33,402 nucleotides of DNA from Alphaproteobacteria bacterium (GCA_027482195.1 JAIXWE010000005.1:1-33402); one strand, 5' to 3'. Positions 20,899 to 29,213 are shown, counted from the stretch's first letter. Made by a program: numbers and translations. Notes: a model not told the origin generated them from the sequence alone.

Positions 20899-21207
20899 AT
20901 GAGTACATTTAACATTATCGAATTGGATGTTGTCCGTTGGGGTGAGAATCGCGGCATCATTCAGAACAGCACCAGCGCAGCGCAAGTTAAAAAGACGCAA
21001 GAAGAAGTACAGGAATTGGTTGATGCTATTGCAGCCAAAGACAAATACGCTATCATTGATGCGATTGGTGATGTAATGGTGACGTTGACCATGATCGCCG
21101 CTATTGAAGATTTGCCGCTTGTCGCTTGTTATCAAGCAGCGTATGACCAGATTAAGAATCGAAAAGGCTATTTAGATGCAAACGGATTGTGGATTAAAGA
21201 ATCTTGA
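20899..21207 (+). CDS. MazG-like nucleotide pyrophosphohydrolase
   Basis: A 102-residue all-alpha protein (MSTFNIIELDVVRWGENRG...). Catalytic pattern EExxE at E35, E36 and E39 (TQEEVQELVDAI) and the D54-x3-D58 motif in IIDAIGDVMVTL match the MazG/all-alpha NTP pyrophosphatase fold. Phage MazG proteins hydrolyse nucleotides and have been proposed to adjust dNTP or alarmone pools during infection. Placed in the early operon. A small zinc-finger frame overlaps its 3' end. Confidence 0.86.
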   Translation: MSTFNIIELDVVRWGENRGIIQNSTSAAQVKKTQEEVQELVDAIAAKDKYAIIDAIGDVMVTLTMIAAIEDLPLVACYQAAYDQIKNRKGYLDANGLWIKES

Positions 21208-21355
21208 ACCAGCAGCAGAAAGCCCGGCAGGAACTAGGTATTGCAGCAATTGTCAGATGACAAAAAATTCTGTTGGTGGATTTTATAAACTGTACGCAAA
21301 CAAAAAGAATCGGCGTTGGGTATGTAAAGGTTGTGCCGAACGCCGATTTATATAG
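21176..21355 (+). CDS. Small zinc-finger protein overlapping MazG 3' end
   Basis: A 59-residue protein (MQTDCGLKNLEPAAESP...). It contains a two-CxxC zinc ribbon: RYCSNCQMTK and, 19 residues after the second Cys, RWVCKGCAERR. AAGG lies 8 bases before the ATG. It overlaps the MazG gene by 32 bases in another frame and ends 9 bases before the next start. Such short ribbon proteins are common in phages, often DNA or protein binding. Confidence 0.72.
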   Translation: MQTDCGLKNLEPAAESPAGTRYCSNCQMTKNSVGGFYKLYANKKNRRWVCKGCAERRFI

Positions 21356-21364
21356 CGAGGAAAT

Positions 21365-21562
21365 ATGAAAGCAATGACAGTGGTTATGCTTTTTTATATG
21401 TGCGTTTCTGTGGCAACCGTTTGTATGATTGCTTTGCTTGTTCAAAAGCCAGAAAAAATACCTTGTGGTGTTTCAGAAATTAGCCCTGATTTTTCAGCAG
21501 CAGACAGAGAATATTGCCGCCAACTAAGGCAGCGGCAAGCACTCTCAAAACATTATCTTTAA
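21365..21562 (+). CDS. Small membrane protein at end of early operon
   Basis: A 65-residue protein (MKAMTVVMLFYMCVSVATV...). Residues 4-26 form one transmembrane segment or uncleaved signal; the rest (PCGVSEISPDFSAADREYCRQLR) is polar, with two Cys. GCGAGGAAAT site. It ends 3 bases past the stop of the convergent lysozyme gene (4-bp overlap). A lysis accessory or membrane-modifying role is possible, unproved. Confidence 0.72.
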   Translation: MKAMTVVMLFYMCVSVATVCMIALLVQKPEKIPCGVSEISPDFSAADREYCRQLRQRQALSKHYL

Positions 21563-22035
21563 GGTTGCAGGTAAAACGTGCGCTCATCATTGCGCCTTTT
21601 TACCAGCCCTTTTAATACCTTGCCGCCAGCTTTGACGTACTTCAGGAATTCCTCAGACGCGCCCTGATAATCACCACGGTTGTGTTTCATGCGAAGCGTT
21701 GACCGTTGCAGCGTACCGTTCCCTAGATTGAAAGCAAAGGATACAAGTGCATCCATGCGCCCCTGATTAAGACCAGCAGGACAATACTTGGATACGCCTG
21801 TGACAAACCGTTTAAGATCATAAAAAAGCAGCGCATCGACTTCCTCTTTTGTCCATATTCTATTGTCTTCTTGCCGCAACGGAAACGCCATGCGCTGATC
21901 CATCGGCAGCTTGCCTTGTTCTGGATACAGCACATGACCCACACCTACCGTCCAAAGCAATGCCGGGCAGCGGTATGGTTTATATCTCACGCCCTCATGA
22001 TGCTTCAGCAACTCGCGCATTTTTGGGCTAATCAT
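21559..22035 (-). CDS. Endolysin, GH24 lysozyme family
   Basis: A 158-residue protein (MISPKMRELLKHHEGVRYKPY...). The catalytic arrangement E-8aa-C-5aa-T is exact: Glu14, Cys23, Thr29 (in HEG...RC...WTVGVGH), i.e. the Asp of T4-type lysozymes is Cys, a known endolysin variant. Downstream: GRMDALVSFAFNLGNGTLQRSTLRMKHN and VKRRNDERTFYL, typical of GH24. There is no signal peptide, so it needs a holin. Start overlaps the holin-like stop (ATGA). Confidence 0.95.
   Translation of the reverse strand: MISPKMRELLKHHEGVRYKPYRCPALLWTVGVGHVLYPEQGKLPMDQRMAFPLRQEDNRIWTKEEVDALLFYDLKRFVTGVSKYCPAGLNQGRMDALVSFAFNLGNGTLQRSTLRMKHNRGDYQGASEEFLKYVKAGGKVLKGLVKRRNDERTFYLQP
21570..21604. terminator. Bidirectional terminator-like hairpin within the endolysin 3' end
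   Basis: GGTAAAA ... GCGC-TCATCATT-GCGC ... TTTTACC: an outer 7-bp A/T stem and an inner 4-bp G/C stem. Read rightward it ends with CUUUUUA; read leftward with ACGUUUUACC. It lies just where convergent operons meet and may stop transcripts from both sides, although its inner stem is short. Confidence 0.5.
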
Positions 22036-22547
22036 TTGCCGAATGCCCTGCCGCCAAAGTGAAAAGCTATGATGGCAGCAAACAATGCTTGCGTTTCATC
22101 ATCCCAAAGTTGTGCCGCCATATCGGTAAAACTTACGCCAGCCTCAAACCCTTTGTATGCAAGCGTTGCATCAATCGCGCACAACAGGAAAAAGAATCCA
22201 TAAGTAATGACCGGGCGAACGCTTGTCCGCAGGTTCACCATCCACTGACTAGCGCCCTGACCGATGGCAATATCGTGAGCATAGATCGCAGCCATTTCTG
22301 CCTGTTGCGCCTGAATCAATGCTTGCTGTGTTGCTGCCGTTGTTTCTGTCTTTATCTCATCCAGCCGAATTTCCTCGATGCGCTCTTGTGCTTTGTATCC
22401 GCGCTCAAGCATTTGCAATTCACGCTCAGTTTGCAATTGCGCGAGTTTTAGTTCATGCGATTTGTCGGATTTATCCTGAAAGAAATCCAGAATCTTTGGC
22501 AGACCGCCCATCAAAAATGATAGGAATGTCGATAGCATTGTCAGCAT
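22032..22547 (-). CDS. Holin-like membrane protein (GTA holin 3TM type)
   Basis: A 171-residue protein from the ATG at 22547 (MLTMLSTFLSFLMGGLPKIL...), with AAGGGGG upstream and a TAATG overlap with the previous stop. N-terminal hydrophobic helix, then a charged coiled region (KLAQLQTERELQMLERGY), and C-terminal hydrophobic segments (VRPVITYGFFFLLCAIDATLA; ALFAAIIAFHFGGRAF). The 'RPVITY...FHFGGRAF' end matches the three-TM holin seen near phage lysozymes. It lies directly before the endolysin. Confidence 0.75.
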   Translation of the reverse strand: MLTMLSTFLSFLMGGLPKILDFFQDKSDKSHELKLAQLQTERELQMLERGYKAQERIEEIRLDEIKTETTAATQQALIQAQQAEMAAIYAHDIAIGQGASQWMVNLRTSVRPVITYGFFFLLCAIDATLAYKGFEAGVSFTDMAAQLWDDETQALFAAIIAFHFGGRAFGK

Positions 22548-23170
22548 TAATAACCCCCTTGTTGAAACATCCACCAGATACCGTAAGCCGTTGCAATCGT
22601 TGCAGCAGCACCAAATATCACGCCAATTATTATCTGTACGTTATCCCAAAACTTTTCTTTTTCTCTGCGCTTTTTCATTGCCGCGACTTTTTCAGCAAGC
22701 CGCTTTTCTGTTTCTGCTTTGCGCTTTGCTTCTGCTTTTTCTTGCCGATCTGATTGCAGCTTGTTTAATCGCCGATTAAAATCATCCCATAAACCTGCTT
22801 CAGAAAAATTGTATATGAGCCATTGCTTTATGTTTTCATAAAACATTTTTTGCTCACGATCAATCGCCATCATTTCCAAAACATATTCAGCATCCGAAAT
22901 ATATTCTGGCGGTTTGATTCCGGTTTCTTCAACCGTTGCATCCTGCTTTTGCTGCGCCTCAACCAACTCGATGCGCTTTTCTTCATACTTACTTGAATGA
23001 GAAAAGAATTTTGAGAATGATGGCATGGCATCCATTAATGATGCGCCAGCACCGATCATTTCTTCTAATTCATTAAATGTTTCTTTAGCTAATTGGGCTG
23101 TTTCTTTAACCCCGGTTAGTGCAAGTTTTACGCCTTGCGCCACCATAATTGCTGTGGATATTGGTTCCAT
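22547..23170 (-). CDS. Tail/lysis-module protein with C-terminal membrane segment (unknown)
   Basis: A 207-residue protein (MEPISTAIMVAQGVKLALTG...). The N-terminus is amphipathic; residues about 130-170 form a long charged coil (EKAEAKRKAETEKRLAEKV); the end is a transmembrane helix (NVQIIIGVIFGAAATIATAYG). I do not recognise it. It overlaps the holin start by 1 base, so a role in lysis is likely. A hairpin just upstream may hide its ribosome binding site. Confidence 0.72.
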   Translation of the reverse strand: MEPISTAIMVAQGVKLALTGVKETAQLAKETFNELEEMIGAGASLMDAMPSFSKFFSHSSKYEEKRIELVEAQQKQDATVEETGIKPPEYISDAEYVLEMMAIDREQKMFYENIKQWLIYNFSEAGLWDDFNRRLNKLQSDRQEKAEAKRKAETEKRLAEKVAAMKKRREKEKFWDNVQIIIGVIFGAAATIATAYGIWWMFQQGGY

Positions 23171-23174
23171 AATG

Positions 23175-23217
23175 CACCATAAGATTTAAATTTTTATTTT
23201 GTCTTATGGTGTATTTT
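23175..23217 (+). terminator. 10-bp perfect hairpin followed by T-run; also covers the start of the 207-aa gene
   Basis: CACCATAAGA (23175-23184) and TCTTATGGTG (23202-23211) are perfect inverted repeats with a 17-base loop. Read rightward, TATTTTTT follows, so it could end read-through from the convergent early operon. Read leftward, the second arm ends 4 bases before the ATG at 23170 and contains the only SD-like GGTG, so it may instead reduce translation of that gene. Confidence 0.5.
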
Positions 23218-23463
23218 TTACTTGCCGGTAAGTTTTGTTTGAAGACCTATAATAATTGCGCCAGCAATACTAACGGCAACAACGGCAATAAACGCCAATG
23301 TGCCATGATCTGCCCATCGGCGCAGCTTTTTACCAAATCGCAAATCCTCGCGAAATTCTTCTACCGATTCCGGTTTGTCTATATCAACACCAAGAATGGC
23401 AAATACTTTTTTAACCGCACGATCAGCAGCATCTTGGCAAATTGGGTTGTTGTTGCAGTCCAT
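23218..23463 (-). CDS. Small membrane protein (possible second holin)
   Basis: An 81-residue protein (MDCNNNPICQDAADRAVKKV...). The first half is soluble (VFAILGVDIDKPESVEEFREDLRF), and residues about 55-77 are a transmembrane segment (LAFIAVVAVSIAGAIIIGL). Proteins of this shape (DUF-type, one TM) are found in phage lysis modules and may act as holin or antiholin. Start ATG at 23463 is chosen over GTG at 23472. Confidence 0.68.
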   Translation of the reverse strand: MDCNNNPICQDAADRAVKKVFAILGVDIDKPESVEEFREDLRFGKKLRRWADHGTLAFIAVVAVSIAGAIIIGLQTKLTGK

Positions 23464-23468
23464 AATAA

Positions 23469-23771
23469 TCACTCATTTGCAATTGTTTCTTGAGGCGGGT
23501 TTCTTACGTCCACAAATTCGCCATCATTATAAAGCCATCCAATACCAGCCTCAGTATTTTCAATGCAAACAACATAAGTATTTATCGGCGCAGTCCACGG
23601 CAAAATTGTTTCCACAACAATAGTATTGCCGGTTTCTATTTCATTGCCATGCTCATCAATAATTGTTTCTGGCTTTGTGATTTGTAATGGTTCTTTTCTT
23701 CCATCCCAAATCATTACATTTTCAATGATGTGAGTTTTTGAATTAATGATTGCGTAGTTTTTAATATCCAT
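23469..23771 (-). CDS. Small protein downstream of tail fibre (tail fibre assembly-like)
   Basis: A 100-residue protein (MDIKNYAIINSKTHIIENVM...). The segments ENVMIWDGRKEP and IENTEAGIGWLYNDGEFVD resemble small phage proteins encoded right after tail fibres, which help fold or decorate them. Start ATG at 23771 lies 2 bases after the fibre stop with GGTGG upstream. Assignment rests on position and weak pattern. Confidence 0.6.
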   Translation of the reverse strand: MDIKNYAIINSKTHIIENVMIWDGRKEPLQITKPETIIDEHGNEIETGNTIVVETILPWTAPINTYVVCIENTEAGIGWLYNDGEFVDVRNPPQETIANE

Positions 23772-23773
23772 TT

Positions 23774-24838
23774 TTACCACCATGAAAGAACAATTTGACC
23801 TGCGCCACCTGCTCCGCTTGTGCCGCCTTCAGATGCGCCGCCACCGCCGCCCGGTACAGAGCCTGATGTTGCTGTTCCTGTACTATTTGAAAGACCAGCA
23901 CCGCCATTGCCGCCAAATGTGCTTGTGCCACCAGCAGACGCTGAAGTTGCCCCAGCGCCGCCGCCGCCAGCACCACCAAAAACAGAATTTCCACCAACAG
24001 TTGCTGTTGAAGATGCTCCACCGCCACCACCGCCACCTGCATAAGAACTGCCACCTTTATCTGCACTATTACCACCATTTCCACCACCAAAACCACCATT
24101 TCCAAAACCAGCAAGTGCTGCGGCAGGAGTAAAATCATAAGTTGGTTGACCCCCTAAACCCGGAGTTGATCCAGCGCCATTTCCTCCAGCAGATAATATA
24201 CCTCCACCGCCACCACCAGCTGATCCTCCGCTTGCTATAAAACCACCACCACCGCCACCGTAAGCAATTATTTGTGTACCACTTGGTTTAGATGGTAAAT
24301 TTGTAATTGAAAAACTTGTATCACCACCAACATTTCCAATGCCGGTTGTTGTTCTTGCTGCACCACCGCCCCCAACAGTATAGTTTTCAGATGCTGCAAG
24401 ATATGAAAGCGGAATTGTTATCGTATTGTACGCACCGCCTCCACCACCGCATGAAGAAGCCGCCGCCGCATTTCTTGCGCCACTTCCCCCACCTGCCCAA
24501 ACTTCAATTTTTATCCATTGATAATTTCCAGTTGTAGGTTTACTCCATGTTCCAGAACCAGATGAAATTGTTTGAGTTTGGATTATTGGCACAACATTAA
24601 TTGCTGTTGATTGCCATGTTGTTCCATTACTTGTTAAAACATTTCCAGATGTACCGGGCGCAACAAGTTGAACCTGCGAAGTTCCATTGCCTAGCAAAAC
24701 ATTATTTGCGGTTAATGTAGTTCGACCAGTGCCACCATTAGAAGCAGGAGTCGCATTAACAAGACCAGTTGATGCATCAAGTTGCCCTGATGAATTAACC
24801 TTGTTCGCAAGTTGTGAAAGATTAAATGCCTGTGTCAT
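23774..24838 (-). CDS. Glycine-rich tail fibre / adhesin
   Basis: A 354-residue protein (MTQAFNLSQLANKVNSSGQ...). Residues 1 to about 105 are a fibre-like N-terminus (NGGTGRTTLTANNVLLGNGT). From about 113 it is dominated by Gly runs (up to seven) in short Ala/Ser/Asn spacers, as in phage S16 gp38-type adhesins whose glycine-rich domain forms stacked polyglycine-II helices, with variable loops for receptor binding. It starts in ATGA overlap with the tip protein stop. Such regions evolve fast and set host range. Confidence 0.85.
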   Translation of the reverse strand: MTQAFNLSQLANKVNSSGQLDASTGLVNATPASNGGTGRTTLTANNVLLGNGTSQVQLVAPGTSGNVLTSNGTTWQSTAINVVPIIQTQTISSGSGTWSKPTTGNYQWIKIEVWAGGGSGARNAAAASSCGGGGGAYNTITIPLSYLAASENYTVGGGGAARTTTGIGNVGGDTSFSITNLPSKPSGTQIIAYGGGGGGFIASGGSAGGGGGGILSAGGNGAGSTPGLGGQPTYDFTPAAALAGFGNGGFGGGNGGNSADKGGSSYAGGGGGGGASSTATVGGNSVFGGAGGGGAGATSASAGGTSTFGGNGGAGLSNSTGTATSGSVPGGGGGASEGGTSGAGGAGQIVLSWW

Positions 24839-27800
24839 GCCGCACCTGTTCGTGAGAATGTTTGTTGTGAAAGAACTGTCGTATTGTTATTTGGCGTTGG
24901 ATTCAAAGCATAAGTGCCGGTTGCTGTAATGTAATCATTGCCAGCACCGGGCACATATAGACAACCGTTTCCATATAATTCAAACGCATTTACATCATAA
25001 GAGAATGTATACACAGATTGACCGTTGACTGTATAAGTAGAAATTAATGATGGCGAACCATTAGGCACACCAAAATTATTATGAGCAAACTGAATGATTG
25101 TAAAATTGCCGGTTGCTGTTGACGGAAAATTATTAACTGTGTTGCTTACCAAATCATAATCTTGATCGTTTACTACTGTGCCATTTAAAAAGAAAACTTC
25201 AGCACCCGATACAATTTGAAATTCTGTTGGCGAATAACTTGCAGCAGCAGACAATGAAACATCCCATCGACTAAACGATCTGTAAGTTGCACCTAATGCG
25301 CGATAACGATAAACAGAATTGCCAGCGGTTGCCGTGAATGTTGTAGTAAATACGATTTGTTTAGTTGCGTAATTAATTGATGAAACTGTGTATTGCGTTG
25401 GTGTACCTGTATTTGCAAACGTCAAAACATCGCCAGCATAAATTAATTGACTTGGTAAATTAGAATACGTTAGTGTATTTGTGCCTGATCCAGATGAATA
25501 CGCAATGTCCATGTTTGCATAATACGCGGCAGTGCTTGTTGATCTAAACGAAATGATGGTAACAACATCGCCAACCGCGCAAGCATTTAGCATGGTGACT
25601 GCGCTTGTCGTTTCTGTGTAATCACTTGTCGGCACAAGCAAAGCACCATTTCTAAAAACCAAGTCCTGACCATTAATATATCCTGCGCCCCTAGCTGTTG
25701 GCGTAAATACAGTTTGACCTGCCGTTGCAACAAACTCATCGCTTGTATAGTAAAAACCATCGGGCGCAACAAGACCAACTACTCGACCATAAATATCAAT
25801 CGTTAAATTTGCACCGCTTCCTGTGTATGTAGGCGAACCACCAAAATCAAGAAACTGTGCAAGCGATCCGACCAATGTGCCATTTGGATTATTGGTAATT
25901 GATATTTCGCCGCCGCCGATTGTTGTCGTTCCTGTTGTCAGCAATTGCCCTGTGCGAATATCCAGATCAATATAATTTGTACCATCAGGCAATGCCGACC
26001 ACAATGAAGGATCAAACGTAGATGCTGGAACATAAGCCGCTGTTGCTGCTGCATATGATGCTGGCGCAGTTCCAAAACTAAACGTGCGACCTGTGCGATT
26101 TATATAGCAAAGTTTATTTGCTGTGCCAAATGTTGGTTGTGCTAAATACCATGTGTAATCAGCCGGATTTGTACTAAACGATGATGATGATGAATTGTAT
26201 AAGCCGTAATAATTTTTGCCGATAGGCGAAGCATTCAATCCAGAGCCAGATAAATTATCACCATAAGCGACAATAAGATATTGATTGTCATATGTGAATG
26301 TTGTCGGCCTCCATTGCAACAATGCTGATGCGCTAGAAAAATCACTGCTGCCTAATTGATTAACCATTCTGCTGAAGAAATACCAATTGCCAGCGGGTAT
26401 TCCTGCCAAAGTAACAGGAGGCATTGCAGTAGATGGATTATATGGATTGCCGTTTGACTGAACCTCTGTCGTACCAGCAAATATTCTTTGTGCGCTTGTA
26501 GGATTGCTGAATGCCGAATACCAAATTTCAGCATATTGCACAATGCCAGCAGATGATGTTGTGACGTTTACCTGAAATGATGGGTTTGCAGCATTAGGAT
26601 ACAAGCCACCTATTGTCGGCGTTGGTATTGTTCCAAAAGTTAATGGATCACCTAAACCAGTATTAGGTGCTGGCGTAAATTCTGTGACATTAGCATCATC
26701 AAAAACGGCAGGATTAAATTCCATCAATGATAGCGTTGCGGTAATGCTGCCATCATTGTCAAAATCTTCAACCACTTTTGAAATTCTAAATAGCTTTGCT
26801 ACCCATCCATAATTTGCATTAGTGAGCGTGACAATATCACCAGCTTCTAATTGCAAACCAACATAATTAATTTTTAGTTGTACCTGCAAATCTTCGCGGC
26901 ATGATTCTAAAAATCTATTGGCAAGCAATTGTGCGCGAATATTATTATTTACAAAATTTAAATTAATCTCTTGTTTGTTTACTGGTTCGTTCGGGTACAT
27001 CAACGATGGATTAATAACAGACAAATCAAATGTTGCAGATGCAAAAGAATCTTGTTGCGTACCATCTGGAAATTTAACTTCTGCAATGTTAAATGAATTG
27101 CTTATGTCAACGGGCGAAACAGTTAAACCAGAAATAACATTTGAATCATCAAGAGCCATTGCAACCGTATATGTAGGTTGCTGAACAATAACACCCCATT
27201 GACCAGTAATTTCATTGTATTTCACCAAACAATCACAACTATTCGCCATTAGCTGAATGTTGCTCATGATTGAGTTTTGCGTATCTACTACGCCATCAAA
27301 CCTAAATCTTTTTATAAGATCAGAACCGCCACTATAATTTGTGTAAACAACATTTTGATCTGAGTAAACATTTAATGCAGTTAAACTAGCCGTGTTTATA
27401 TTTGACAACAAAATTGCTGCGCCATATCTTGATGATGAAAAATAATCTAAGAAACAATCGCCCGGCAAATATCGAGAATTTGTAATTTGGAATCGCATTG
27501 AATCCAAACCACGAATATTTGCAGTTACACTGTATTGAAGTTTGACAATCGCAAAAACGCAATTTGTCATTTGCTTTGCTGGCGACCATGTATAAACGAG
27601 ACCGGCAGCACTCATTACCTGATTAGCAGTTAATGTTGTATTTGCAGGATTTGCAGAGCCATTTCTGTATAAATAAAAATTTATTTTACCGTTTACTGTT
27701 GTGTCATAAAGACCAGTAGATTCATCAAGCAAAGAAATTACTTTGGTTAAATCTGTGCCATCAAAAATAACTCTTTTACCAGCGTAATAAATTTTCCCAA

Positions 27801-28152
27801 AAGTAAATGTATCTGGTGTGCCACTCGTTTCTGTATTTGTTACTTCAGATAATGCAACAACATAATAAATATTTTGATTATCTGAAGTAATGCTCATATC
27901 AACTAGCGCACCGCCGATATAAGCAGAGCCATAAACAACAGGTAATTTATTATCACCAGCAGGAGGAACCGTTACTCTGCTTCCAGGATTTTCAGTAGCA
28001 GTTGAATTTATTGTTGGTTCATTTGGTGTAAATACGCGAGAAATTACTGAGCTTGCAACTATGTTAATTGCAAACGCCGTTACATACGCAGCAGTTCCCG
28101 CACTAATAATCCCTGCGCTAACAAGATAGTTTGCAATTATTGTACCGGGCAT
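24835..28152 (-). CDS. Tail tip attachment protein (J-like host specificity protein)
   Basis: An 1105-residue protein. N-terminal region includes hydrophobic segment IISAGTAAYVTAFAINIVASSVISRVF and then RVTVPPAGDNKLPVVYGSAYIGG, the opening of tip-attachment hubs (lambda J/phage-tail_3-like). The middle has a long beta-rich domain (NQEINLNFVNNNIRAQLLANRFL; LEAGDIVTLTNANYGW), followed by FN3-like sections and a repetitive C-terminal end (ATAGNSVYRYRALG; YTFSYDVNAFELYG). It is the likely receptor-contact hub, placed before the fibre. Start overlaps the GNAT stop (TAATG). Confidence 0.82.
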   Translation of the reverse strand: MPGTIIANYLVSAGIISAGTAAYVTAFAINIVASSVISRVFTPNEPTINSTATENPGSRVTVPPAGDNKLPVVYGSAYIGGALVDMSITSDNQNIYYVVALSEVTNTETSGTPDTFTFGKIYYAGKRVIFDGTDLTKVISLLDESTGLYDTTVNGKINFYLYRNGSANPANTTLTANQVMSAAGLVYTWSPAKQMTNCVFAIVKLQYSVTANIRGLDSMRFQITNSRYLPGDCFLDYFSSSRYGAAILLSNINTASLTALNVYSDQNVVYTNYSGGSDLIKRFRFDGVVDTQNSIMSNIQLMANSCDCLVKYNEITGQWGVIVQQPTYTVAMALDDSNVISGLTVSPVDISNSFNIAEVKFPDGTQQDSFASATFDLSVINPSLMYPNEPVNKQEINLNFVNNNIRAQLLANRFLESCREDLQVQLKINYVGLQLEAGDIVTLTNANYGWVAKLFRISKVVEDFDNDGSITATLSLMEFNPAVFDDANVTEFTPAPNTGLGDPLTFGTIPTPTIGGLYPNAANPSFQVNVTTSSAGIVQYAEIWYSAFSNPTSAQRIFAGTTEVQSNGNPYNPSTAMPPVTLAGIPAGNWYFFSRMVNQLGSSDFSSASALLQWRPTTFTYDNQYLIVAYGDNLSGSGLNASPIGKNYYGLYNSSSSSFSTNPADYTWYLAQPTFGTANKLCYINRTGRTFSFGTAPASYAAATAAYVPASTFDPSLWSALPDGTNYIDLDIRTGQLLTTGTTTIGGGEISITNNPNGTLVGSLAQFLDFGGSPTYTGSGANLTIDIYGRVVGLVAPDGFYYTSDEFVATAGQTVFTPTARGAGYINGQDLVFRNGALLVPTSDYTETTSAVTMLNACAVGDVVTIISFRSTSTAAYYANMDIAYSSGSGTNTLTYSNLPSQLIYAGDVLTFANTGTPTQYTVSSINYATKQIVFTTTFTATAGNSVYRYRALGATYRSFSRWDVSLSAAASYSPTEFQIVSGAEVFFLNGTVVNDQDYDLVSNTVNNFPSTATGNFTIIQFAHNNFGVPNGSPSLISTYTVNGQSVYTFSYDVNAFELYGNGCLYVPGAGNDYITATGTYALNPTPNNNTTVLSQQTFSRTGAA

Positions 28153-28598
28153 TATCTATACCATGTTTCTTCAAGTTTATAAAAACCAAACTTGTTATAT
28201 TTTAAGTCTGGTGAATTGACCATTTTAGTCATCGTATAAAATTGTATTTTGCCCTGCTTTACCATTGCATTGCATTCTGACACATAGGCAGTAATCAATC
28301 TATAAGCCGCTGTGCCGCCTCGATATTCTGGATCAACCCAATATGCCACTTCACTACATTGCCGCGCTTTAGGATTCCATATATTCGGTATGATGGCAGC
28401 AATCAACATACCTATAATCACATCATCTTTTTCAGCCAAAAATATAACGCCTGATCCTGCCAATAATTCAGACAATAATTGAATTATATATTCCTCATCA
28501 TCGGCATATTTCAAAACATCTAATGGCGCAGCATCTCTATATTGTTTTAAAAGTTTAATAATTTCTGGAACATCAAACTTATTTGCTTGTCTTATCAT
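28152..28598 (-). CDS. GNAT family N-acetyltransferase in the tail module
   Basis: A 148-residue protein (MIRQANKFDVPEIIKLLKQ...). GNAT features: N-terminal strand-helix, VIFLAEKDDVIIGMLIAAI, and motif A YWVDPEYRGGTAAYRLITAY (acetyl-CoA pyrophosphate loop R-G-G-T-A), ending KFGFYKLEETWYR. It transfers acetyl from acetyl-CoA to an amine; the target is unknown. Inserted between tail-tip genes with tight spacing (1 and 9 bases), so it travels with the tail module. Confidence 0.88.
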   Translation of the reverse strand: MIRQANKFDVPEIIKLLKQYRDAAPLDVLKYADDEEYIIQLLSELLAGSGVIFLAEKDDVIIGMLIAAIIPNIWNPKARQCSEVAYWVDPEYRGGTAAYRLITAYVSECNAMVKQGKIQFYTMTKMVNSPDLKYNKFGFYKLEETWYR

Positions 28599-28607
28599 AT
28601 CTTTTCC

Positions 28608-29213
28608 TTATGAATTAGCTGATGCGCCTTTGCCAAAATAATAGTTTATTGTGCTGATGTAATTTACGCGATTCATTGATGTATCACCTGAATTGTAAAA
28701 TTGCCATGAGTTGTCGTTGGTATATCTGCCAGCCATTCGATTTTGCAAAATCAATTGAATGGACGATGCCGACACAGTAATCACGCCAACATATCCTCGC
28801 GCCTCTTCCATCCACTGTTCATTGATTGTGAATGAATTAATGTATCCATTAAAGAATTGATACAAACCGCCTGTGCCGCCGGTTGTAATCAATTGATTAT
28901 TGGTATCAAAAAACCCATGCCACATTTCAATTTGTGAGCCTTTAATATCTGCGCCCAATACCATTGCAAGCATTGACGTATCAATGCCAACAAGCGTCAC
29001 TGTTGTTTCGTTAGCTGTGGATTTAATATCACGCTGCGCCGATCCGACACTAACCAATTGACCAAGACCAGTAAAAGGCAAAGCGTCAACAGCCGAAACC
29101 GTTATTGCTGTTGGTGTTGTAGCAAATCTATAAACTGTTGATGCCGTTGTTATCCGCACAAAGTTTGCATACCGGATATTGTTTGTATTTTGAACTGGCG
29201 TAATTACATTCAC
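28608..29213 (-). CDS. Tail tip hub-adaptor protein (minor tail protein)
   Basis: A 201-residue protein with a GTG start at 29213 that overlaps the previous stop (GTGA), with GAGGTG upstream. Pattern: N-terminal beta region (NIRYANFVRITTASTVYRFA), then IEMWHGFFD, YQFFNGYINSF and SWQFYNSGDTSMNRV. The order after the tape measure and a distal-tail-like protein matches tail-tip adaptor proteins such as DUF2163-like/lambda L-type. ATG does not occur in frame, so the GTG is required. Confidence 0.7.
   Translation of the reverse strand: MNVITPVQNTNNIRYANFVRITTASTVYRFATTPTAITVSAVDALPFTGLGQLVSVGSAQRDIKSTANETTVTLVGIDTSMLAMVLGADIKGSQIEMWHGFFDTNNQLITTGGTGGLYQFFNGYINSFTINEQWMEEARGYVGVITVSASSIQLILQNRMAGRYTNDNSWQFYNSGDTSMNRVNYISTINYYFGKGASANS

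Noticed and set aside
23820-24044. Proline-rich plus-strand frame
   Set aside because: It is the antisense of the Gly-codon runs in the fibre gene (GGN to CCN), so the composition is explained.
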